This document shows positions 1 to 6,121 of a stretch of DNA of 47,536 nt, piece by piece; position 1 is the first letter of the stretch; each line of letters starts with the position of its first letter. A model generated the notes under the pieces. That model worked only from the letters and a program-made list of their open reading frames with translations. It had not been told where the DNA came from and ran no database searches. Source of the DNA: an uncultured Christensenella sp. (lineage in GTDB: Bacteria > Bacillota > Clostridia > Christensenellales > UBA3700); NCBI GenBank assembly GCA_949287655.1, contig CASEHD010000007.1:1-47536 (forward strand). Reading direction: 5' to 3'. A program made the position numbers and the translations under genes.

Positions 1-1
1 T

Positions 2-196
2 GCCGCAGGTAATATTAGACATATTATCAAGGCATTTAACGCAGTAGCTACGGAAATTTGCCGCTTTAAACCAGGTTCGTATTATTCTGGTCTGGTATAC
101 GCAGAGCGAAAACCGAATAAAAAAAGAACGACCGCTAACGCAAAGGAAAACGACCGCTCTCTCTCAACGCCTTTCCTTATCGGAAAGTATCTATAA
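2..196 (+). CDS. Possible 3' end of an unidentified gene (partial)
   Basis: One frame is open from the left window edge to a TAA at 194-196, giving about 64 residues that end in the basic segment YAERKPNKKRTTANAKEN and the tail FLIGKYL. I recognise no family. The stretch is lower in GC than the following genes. It could be the end of a gene entering from the left or an accidental open frame next to the edge. From 197 to 455 I see no gene. Confidence 0.22.
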   Translation, partial: AAGNIRHIIKAFNAVATEICRFKPGSYYSGLVYAERKPNKKRTTANAKENDRSLSTPFLIGKYL

Positions 197-337
197 TTTA
201 CTATATAACCCGATTTTTGTCAATAGGTTTTGTCAAAAAAATCGTGATTTTCGCATAAACTTGCAAAATTGCGCAAAAAAAGCCGGATTTTTTGCGATAA
301 AAGTCAAACGGTTTATGCCGATTATTCCGGTCCGGTA
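81..337. repeat. Pair of near-identical 17-bp direct repeats
   Basis: ATTATTCTGGTCTGGTA at 81-97 and ATTATTCCGGTCCGGTA at 321-337 match at 15 of 17 positions and start exactly 240 bases apart. Each unit contains the internal doublet GGTCYGG. The copies could be protein-binding sites or remnants of a mobile element; nothing nearby decides. Confidence 0.4.
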
Positions 338-454
338 CGGCGCAAATAAAGTTAAAAAAACTTAAAAGAGGCGGATGTAAGAGGACTTAATAACTGATAG
401 CGTGAAGAGAGGAGACGTGTTAAAGCGCCGGAAGCAAAGGACGGGGAGCAGAAT

Positions 455-484
455 AAAAAGCCGCGCCGGGGCGCGGCTTTAAAA
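455..484 (-). terminator. Rho-independent terminator of the SDR gene
   Basis: The arms AAAGCCGCGCC (457-467) and GGCGCGGCTTT (470-480) form a GC-rich stem. On the minus strand it is followed by a T run (complement of 455-459). It lies just beyond the stop codon of the minus-strand SDR gene. Confidence 0.8.
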
Positions 485-502
485 TATCTCTATGTCCGTC
501 GG

Positions 503-1231
503 TCAGACTATGAATCCGCCGTCCACGCAGATTACCTGACCGGTCACGCATGCGGCGCCGTCGATAAAGAAAGTCACCGCTTCCGCGATCTCTTCGGGGG
601 TGCAGAACCTGCCCAGAGGGATCTGTTCTTCCAGTTCATTTCTTTCTTTGGTTGAAAGGCAGGCGTTCATATCGGTGTCCGTCACGCCGGGACAGACGCA
701 GTTTACCGTTATTTTGGAAGGTGCCAGCTCTTTTGCCATCGCTTTCGTGAACGCTATCAGTCCGCCTTTAGCCGCGCTGTACACGCTTTCGCACGACGCG
801 CCGCATACGCCCCATACGGACGACACGTTGACTATTCTGCCTTGCTGCGCCGCGGTCATATACGGGCAGACCGCTTTGGTCAGTTTGATCGCGCCTTCGA
901 GGTTGACCGCCAGCATACGCGATATCTCTTCGTCGGTAAAGTCGACGAGGGGAGCGATACGCGATATCGCCGCGTTGTTGACGAGAGCGTATATGCCGCC
1001 GAAGGTATCCGCCACCTCGTCCGCGACTCTTTTCAACGCGTCTCCGTCCGCATTGTCCGCCTTGTACGCGCTGACCATTACGCCGGATTCAGCGAGTTCG
1101 GCGACCAGTTCCATCGCCTCTTTGTCGCTTCTGGAGTAGGTAAACGCGACTGAGTGTCCCGCCTTTGCCGCTGATTTTACAATGGCGCGTCCGATGCCTC
1201 TCGAACCGCCGCTGACAAGTACCGTTTTCAT
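503..1231 (-). CDS. FabG-like short-chain dehydrogenase/reductase
   Basis: A 242-aa classical SDR, probably an NADP(H)-dependent 3-oxoacyl-ACP reductase-like oxidoreductase. The Rossmann motif GGSRGIG is at residues 8-14, NNAA near 85-88, the catalytic Asn in LAVN (110), Ser at SSV (137-138), and the YxxxK pair at Y151/K155. Length is normal. I chose the start at 1231, not the longer frame, because the family begins with MKTVLVSGG and a 17-bp-spaced promoter puts its TATAAT six bases before this ATG. The gene is divergent from the DEAD-box helicase and stands alone, outside any fab cluster, so the substrate is unknown. No Shine-Dalgarno is possible if the mRNA is leaderless. Confidence 0.9.
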   Translation of the reverse strand: MKTVLVSGGSRGIGRAIVKSAAKAGHSVAFTYSRSDKEAMELVAELAESGVMVSAYKADNADGDALKRVADEVADTFGGIYALVNNAAISRIAPLVDFTDEEISRMLAVNLEGAIKLTKAVCPYMTAAQQGRIVNVSSVWGVCGASCESVYSAAKGGLIAFTKAMAKELAPSKITVNCVCPGVTDTDMNACLSTKERNELEEQIPLGRFCTPEEIAEAVTFFIDGAACVTGQVICVDGGFIV

Positions 1232-1237
1232 GATTCG

Positions 1238-1266
1238 ATTATAATATTTTGTTTGGAAAAAATCAA
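1238..1266 (-). promoter_or_regulatory. Sigma-A promoter of the SDR gene, predicted leaderless
   Basis: On the minus strand, TTGATT (1261-1266) is 17 bp from TATAAT (1238-1243). The usual +1, seven bases past the -10 box, falls on 1231, the A of the start codon. It overlaps the divergent helicase promoter. Confidence 0.7.
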
Positions 1267-1281
1267 GTTTTGTTGTATGAT
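1253..1281 (+). promoter_or_regulatory. Sigma-A promoter of the DEAD-box gene, predicted leaderless
   Basis: TTGGAA (1253-1258), a 17-bp spacer, then TATGAT (1276-1281). The expected +1 is 1288, the A of the helicase ATG. No ribosome-binding site lies between. The two divergent promoters overlap almost completely, so they should compete for RNA polymerase. Confidence 0.6.
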
Positions 1282-1287
1282 AATCGT

Positions 1288-2997
1288 ATGGAAACACCGG
1301 TATACAAAGACTTTAAGAATTTCGGATTGCAGCAGAGCGTGCTGCGCGCGCTCGAAGAAGAGGGCGTGACCTGTCCCACGGAGATACAGGGAAAGGTAAT
1401 TCCGCTCGCGTCCCGGGGCGGCGACGTGATCGCCAAAGCGCCGACCGGCACGGGCAAGACGCTTGCGTACGTACTCCCGCTTTTGAAAGCTGCGGACGTC
1501 TCGTCAAAGAGCGTAGAGGCGCTTATACTCTGTCCGACCAGGGAACTCGCGATTCAGATAGGAGACGTGATAAAGAGCGCGACAAAGTACACGGAGGGCA
1601 TACGCACCGCGGTGCTGTACGGCGGGCAGGATATCCAAAGACAGCTTTTTCTTCTGAGAAAAAAGCCGCAGATAGTAGTCGGTACGGTCGGAAGAGTGCT
1701 GGACCATATAGACAGAAAGACGGTGAAACTAAACGGCTTAAAGACGCTGGTCCTTGACGAATGCGACGTTATGCTGGATATGGGATTTATCGGAGATATA
1801 AGGAAAATAGTGGCAAAAACCAACACGGACAGGCAAAATCTTGTTTTCTCAGCGACTATTCCCGACCAGATAAAGGCACTTTGTTCAGAGATGATGAAAG
1901 ACCCCGTGACCGTCAGCTCGGAATGTGAAGGAAGGGAACTCCCGGACGTAAAACAGTATTATATCCTGTTAAAGGACAGCCAAAGGGTGGAGTGTTTGAA
2001 AGCTCTCGTTCAGAAGTATTCTCTTAAGCGCACGATCGTGTTCTGCAACACAAAATTCAGGGCTGAAAAGCTGGCGCAGGCGATGAAAAGCAAAGGCATA
2101 ACGTGTTGTCTGCTGCACGGCGACCTCGACCAAAAGGAGAGAAGTGCCGCGATGAAAGCGTTTAAAGAAGGAAAATACGCTATGCTGGTCACTACCGACG
2201 TTTCGGCGAGAGGCATTGACGTCGAGGACGTCGACGCGGTGATAAATTTCGATCCGCCCGCAGACGAGGACTATTACGTCCACAGGATAGGCAGGACGGC
2301 GCGCGCGTTCAGAAAGGGCGCTGCGTATACGCTCGCCGAGGCTTATCAGCTCTCGTACATACAGGCGTATATAAGGCGTACCGGCGTTGAGATAACTCCG
2401 CTTGAACTTGAATACGATTATGCGGCGAGCTATACGCTCCCGAAGGACGGTTCCAACAAGAGAGACGCGGAAGCGAGGGCGAGAGACCGCGAAAATTCCG
2501 TCCGCTATTTTCTCAATATAGGAAAGCGCGATATGTTCGACAAACCGACTCTCGTAAGGCTGGTATGCTCAAAGGCGGGCGTAAGCGAATACAAGATAAT
2601 CGACGTGAAGATAAGGGATACCTATTCTTTCGTACAGGTAACTCTCGACGAAGCGGAAAAGGTGCCCGCCCTTAAAGGTTTGACGGTCGGCAGCCGCAGG
2701 ATAAACGTGGATATCGCTTCCGAAGAGGCGGAAAGCAAAGAGAAAAAAGAGAAAAAGCCGTTCTCAAAAGAGGGCGCAAAGGTCGGAAGGGACAGAGCGG
2801 CGCGCGAAAACAAGGAAAGGTGCGGAAGGGGCGGAAAGTCAAAACGCGCCGACGGTAAAAAGACCGATAACACCGGCAGTAAGGTTAACACGCGTAAAGA
2901 TAAAGAAAAAACGCGCTCGAAAAAGGGGATCGTCCTTAATAAGAAAGGTCAGGTACAGAATCCCAAACCGAGAGGAAAGAGAATGAAAAAGCTGTGA
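1288..2997 (+). CDS. DEAD-box ATP-dependent RNA helicase with DbpA-type RNA-binding domain
   Basis: A 569-aa helicase that remodels RNA, probably in ribosome assembly or cold adaptation. The Q-motif region is followed by APTGTGKT (motif I), PTRELAIQ (Ia), VLDECD (motif II, with DECD instead of DEAD), SATIP (III), RGIDVEDVD (V) and HRIGRTAR (VI). Residues of about 405-480 resemble the DbpA RNA-binding domain (RYFLNIGKRD, then a beta-rich segment ending in RRINVDIA). The last 90 or so residues are a Lys/Arg-rich disordered tail typical of clostridial homologues. The start at 1288 fits the promoter spacing and conserved N-terminus; an upstream in-frame ATG at 1249 would lie inside the promoter. 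Confidence 0.93.
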   Translation: METPVYKDFKNFGLQQSVLRALEEEGVTCPTEIQGKVIPLASRGGDVIAKAPTGTGKTLAYVLPLLKAADVSSKSVEALILCPTRELAIQIGDVIKSATKYTEGIRTAVLYGGQDIQRQLFLLRKKPQIVVGTVGRVLDHIDRKTVKLNGLKTLVLDECDVMLDMGFIGDIRKIVAKTNTDRQNLVFSATIPDQIKALCSEMMKDPVTVSSECEGRELPDVKQYYILLKDSQRVECLKALVQKYSLKRTIVFCNTKFRAEKLAQAMKSKGITCCLLHGDLDQKERSAAMKAFKEGKYAMLVTTDVSARGIDVEDVDAVINFDPPADEDYYVHRIGRTARAFRKGAAYTLAEAYQLSYIQAYIRRTGVEITPLELEYDYAASYTLPKDGSNKRDAEARARDRENSVRYFLNIGKRDMFDKPTLVRLVCSKAGVSEYKIIDVKIRDTYSFVQVTLDEAEKVPALKGLTVGSRRINVDIASEEAESKEKKEKKPFSKEGAKVGRDRAARENKERCGRGGKSKRADGKKTDNTGSKVNTRKDKEKTRSKKGIVLNKKGQVQNPKPRGKRMKKL

Positions 2998-3035
2998 AGC
3001 TTTTCCTGACCGATCGGGATCGAATATCAATACAG

Positions 3036-3060
3036 GCGCGCCGGCGGGCGCGCTTTTTTT
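3036..3060 (+). terminator. Terminator after the helicase gene
   Basis: GCGCGCC (3036-3042), loop GGCG, GGCGCGC (3047-3053), then seven T. Confidence 0.85.
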
Positions 3061-3166
3061 ATCGTTATACAAATATATACGATAATACGAAAAGGCGTAA
3101 ACGCGCGGTAATTCCGCAGAGTATAAAAATTCTTTAAAAGGAAAGAATATCGGGTAAGGGACAGTC

Positions 3167-3436
3167 ATGAGAGAGATAGTTCACGGGCTTAACGCCGCAA
3201 AAAAAAGAGTGGGTCTGCTCGCGGGGCGCGACCTGATGCTGATCGTCAACAGGGGCAGAAACAAGATCGAAAGGCTGTACGGGCGCATAGACGAGGTGCA
3301 CGACGGCATATTCACGGTAAGGGAAAAGGACGGAAAAATAAGCTCTTTTTCTTACAGCGACGTTTTGACCAAAAGCGTCAGATTTTTTCCCGCGGAGCAG
3401 TATGGGGAATTAAAGAAAGCAGATACGGACAATTGA
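3167..3436 (+). CDS. veg: Veg family protein
   Basis: An 89-aa protein matching the Veg family in length and pattern: an N-terminal helix, a small SH3-like beta core (LMLIVNRGRNKIERLYGRI), and the typical FSYSDVLTKSV near the end. In B. subtilis Veg is abundant and is reported to stimulate biofilm genes; its biochemical role is unclear. A purine-rich AAGGGA lies about 5 bases before the ATG. The downstream order, Veg then a spore protein then ispE, matches the B. subtilis order with sspF in the middle position, which supports the call. Confidence 0.8.
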   Translation: MREIVHGLNAAKKRVGLLAGRDLMLIVNRGRNKIERLYGRIDEVHDGIFTVREKDGKISSFSYSDVLTKSVRFFPAEQYGELKKADTDN

Positions 3437-3568
3437 TCACGCCGCGAAAGGGCTGTGAAAACCGGGGAAGGCGTCGCGAAAAAGCGGCGTTATTTTTTTG
3501 CTTTTGTAATAATCGACGGCGGCGCAAATATACTTATTGTAGACAAAAACTCATTTAACGGGGGCAAT

Positions 3569-5065
3569 ATGACTGTACAAACAAAATTCTGTAAATTTGA
3601 AAACGACGTTCCGGTCACGGAAAAAGGCGAGCAGATAATACTTGCGTGCACTATAGACGCGTCGATGAAAGGCGGCGCGGACCAGGTCCTTTCGGCAAGG
3701 GCGAACGTAAGCGGACTAAACGCGACGGCTGCCGACGGACAGGCGACGGTAAGCGGCAAGCTCAACGTAAAAGCGATATATCTGACTCCGGAAGGGGAAA
3801 TAGACAGCGTGGATTATGTGTCCGACTTTACAAAGGCGATCGCGTGTCCTTCGGCGGCGGAAGGAGCCACGGTGACGGCGCGCGCGGAGATTGCCGACGT
3901 TCAGGCGGCGGTTGAAGGCGGAGCAATAAAGATACAGACCGTCGTGGGGCTGTGTCCGACCGTCATCGTACGCAAAGAATACGAACTTCTTGACGAGGCG
4001 GACGGCGCGTTCACAAAGCGCGGCGAATGTACGTTTACCCGTTGTCTCGGCGTTACTGACGCCGACGTGACGGCAGACGAGCAGTACGCGGTCGGCGCGA
4101 TAGTCGAAAAGGTGCTCGCGTTCGATACGACCGCAGAGGTGGCAAAGGTCACCGAAGACGGCGCGGGCGCGCTTGTAGAGGGAGAGGCGGACGTTACGGT
4201 CGTCTATATAAGCGACGGCAAGACGGTGCAGAAAAACATGACTCTTCCGTTCGTGCAGCGGATAGAAGGAGAGGAAGGCGCCGTTTACGACGTGACCGCG
4301 GATGTAAAAGGCTCAAAGCTCGTGATAGGAGGCTCGGCAACCGAAAACGTATTTGAGGTAAAGGCGGACATAACGCTTACCGCAACGGTCTGGAAGAGTT
4401 ATACCGCCGACCTTATCACGGACGCTTTCTGCCCGACCAAAGAAATGAAATTATCGCGTATGTGTTTGTCTTACGATGCTTTCCGCAAGACATGCCGTAC
4501 CCGCGAGAGGGTCAGCGGAAGCGTGGAAGCCGGTGAAAACGGGATAGGTGTCAGCCGTATCGCCGCCGCGCTCGAAAGAGAGAATTCGGTTGCGACGGTA
4601 GACGTAAAAGACGGCGCGGCGACCGTAGAAGGAGTGCTCGCGGTTACGGTCGTCTACCGCGACGACAACGAAGATTACAAGAGCGTGGACATAGATCTGC
4701 CGTATTCGTGCGAGGCGCCGCTTTGCGGAGAGGCGGACAAAGTCGACGTTACGACAGCCGCCTGCGACATAAGCGCGAAGGTAAAGCGCGACAGCGAAAT
4801 CGAGGTGATAGCGACGATATGCGTGACCGTAAAGACCGCGGAAACCGAAACGATAAACGCGGCGGACGGCGCGGAAGAGGGCGCGGATATCGCCCCGTGC
4901 GAGGACGCGATCGGAATATATTACGCAAAGAAGGGTGAGACCCTCTGGGATATCGCGAAGAGGCTTAGCGCGTCGCCCGAAGAGATCGCGGCGCAGAACC
5001 CCGGTCTCGGCGAGGACGCGGCGGCAGGAGACAGGATCGTCGTTTACAGGGAGATAGCCGTCTGA
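3569..5065 (+). CDS. SPOCS (DUF3794) domain protein with C-terminal LysM
   Basis: A 498-aa protein made of repeated SPOCS/DUF3794-like beta modules, followed by a LysM domain at the C-terminus (YYAKKGETLWDIAKRLSASP, about residues 450-495) that should bind peptidoglycan. This architecture is typical of clostridial spore-coat or cortex-associated proteins such as the SipL/SpoVID-like group. I chose ATG 3569 (MTVQTKFCKF) because the upstream frame starting at 3455 is Lys/Arg-rich and unlike the family; GGGGG precedes it. It sits between veg and ispE. The residues are unusually rich in Ala, Val, Asp and Glu. The exact spore role is inferred from the domain family. Confidence 0.8.
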   Translation: MTVQTKFCKFENDVPVTEKGEQIILACTIDASMKGGADQVLSARANVSGLNATAADGQATVSGKLNVKAIYLTPEGEIDSVDYVSDFTKAIACPSAAEGATVTARAEIADVQAAVEGGAIKIQTVVGLCPTVIVRKEYELLDEADGAFTKRGECTFTRCLGVTDADVTADEQYAVGAIVEKVLAFDTTAEVAKVTEDGAGALVEGEADVTVVYISDGKTVQKNMTLPFVQRIEGEEGAVYDVTADVKGSKLVIGGSATENVFEVKADITLTATVWKSYTADLITDAFCPTKEMKLSRMCLSYDAFRKTCRTRERVSGSVEAGENGIGVSRIAAALERENSVATVDVKDGAATVEGVLAVTVVYRDDNEDYKSVDIDLPYSCEAPLCGEADKVDVTTAACDISAKVKRDSEIEVIATICVTVKTAETETINAADGAEEGADIAPCEDAIGIYYAKKGETLWDIAKRLSASPEEIAAQNPGLGEDAAAGDRIVVYREIAV

Positions 5066-5091
5066 CGGTAATGATTGAAAAATGCACCTGC

Positions 5092-5122
5092 GGCGCGCGG
5101 ATAATAACCGCGCGCCTTTTTT
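5092..5122 (+). terminator. Terminator after the SPOCS/LysM gene
   Basis: GGCGCGCGG (5092-5100), loop ATAATAA, CCGCGCGCC (5108-5116), then six T. Confidence 0.88.
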
Positions 5123-5170
5123 ACGTGAAGGGCGCGCGCCGTTTTTCGCAAGAAACGCAAAAGGACGGTA

Positions 5171-5199
5171 TTTACACTTTGATGTTGCCGTGCTATAAT
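5171..5199 (+). promoter_or_regulatory. Sigma-A promoter of ispE, predicted leaderless
   Basis: TTTACA (5171-5176), 17-bp spacer, TATAAT (5194-5199). The expected +1 is 5206, which is the A of the ispE ATG, with only TATTTT between. Confidence 0.75.
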
Positions 5200-5205
5200 T
5201 ATTTT

Positions 5206-6024
5206 ATGGACTCGATAAAGTTAAAAGTGCATGCAAAACTCAACCTTACGCTTGAGATAACCGGCGTAAATGAAAGAGGGTATCACGAACTGGATATGAT
5301 CTGTTGTTCGGTATCCCCGCACGACGAGGTGCGCGTAAAGAAAGCGGATAAGATATCCGTTACGATGGACGGAAAACCTGCGGGTGAAGAAAACACCGCT
5401 TACCGCGCCGCCGTCGAGGTAATGAAAGCCTGCGGGCGCGCGCTATGCGCAGATATAAAAAAAGGCATACCCGCGGGCGCGGGTATGGGAGGATCGTCGG
5501 CTGACGCCAGCGCGGTCTTTTACGCGGCGGTAAAGCTTGAGCTTATAGACGAAAATACCGCTGAAAAACTGTGCGTCAAGGTTGGCAGCGACGTTGCGTA
5601 TATGATGAAGGGCGGCTATTGCAGACTTCAGGGCGAAGGGGAGAAGATAACCCCTCTCGGAGAGATCGATTTTCGCCTTGCGGTCGTTCAGAAAGAGGTC
5701 GGCGCTTCGACGGCGGAAGTTTACAAAGGCTACGACGAAGAACCTTATAAAGGGCTCGGCGTAACGGCGGTGCTCAGAGGAGAAAGGTATTACAATGTGC
5801 TCGAAAAGCCGGCGGTCAGGATGTGCCCGTCGATATACTCGGTCAAGGACAGGCTTTTAAAGCTGTTCGGAAACGCATGTATGACGGGAAGCGGAAGCGC
5901 GGTATTTTCGGTCGTGCCCGCCTGCGTCGACGAAGAGGCATTCAAAGAAAAGTTTGCAGACTGCGCGTTTGCGGAAATAGTCGAAACGGTGCCCGAAGGC
6001 ATTGAGGTGGTATCCGAAGAATAA
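5206..6024 (+). CDS. ispE: 4-diphosphocytidyl-2-C-methyl-D-erythritol kinase
   Basis: A 272-aa GHMP kinase of the MEP isoprenoid pathway that phosphorylates CDP-ME with ATP. The N-terminus AKLNLTLEITG with GYHELDMI is diagnostic of IspE. The phosphate-binding loop IPAGAGMGGSSADAS is at residues 88-102, followed by the GSDVAYMMKGG catalytic region and MTGSGSAVFSV near the C-terminus (GHMP motif 3). It is slightly short of the usual 280-290 aa. The start at 5206 matches the family; the longer frame from 5071 would run through the preceding terminator and the promoter. It is transcribed alone and ends at a bidirectional terminator facing the ABC transporter gene. Confidence 0.95.
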   Translation: MDSIKLKVHAKLNLTLEITGVNERGYHELDMICCSVSPHDEVRVKKADKISVTMDGKPAGEENTAYRAAVEVMKACGRALCADIKKGIPAGAGMGGSSADASAVFYAAVKLELIDENTAEKLCVKVGSDVAYMMKGGYCRLQGEGEKITPLGEIDFRLAVVQKEVGASTAEVYKGYDEEPYKGLGVTAVLRGERYYNVLEKPAVRMCPSIYSVKDRLLKLFGNACMTGSGSAVFSVVPACVDEEAFKEKFADCAFAEIVETVPEGIEVVSEE

Positions 6025-6057
6025 AATGGCGTTTAAATGTCGGAATCCGTTTAAAAC

Positions 6058-6092
6058 GCGCCCCTTTCCGTTTGAGGAGAGAGGCGCTTTTT
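6058..6092. terminator. Bidirectional terminator between ispE and the ABC transporter gene
   Basis: Arms 6058-6069 (GCGCCCCTTTCC) and 6076-6087 (GGAGAGAGGCGC) pair with one mismatch and one wobble. T5 follows on the plus strand and an A run precedes it, so it can serve both convergent genes. Confidence 0.75.
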
Positions 6093-6121
6093 GTCGACAT
6101 GTTTTTCGTTTTTAAGCCTTG

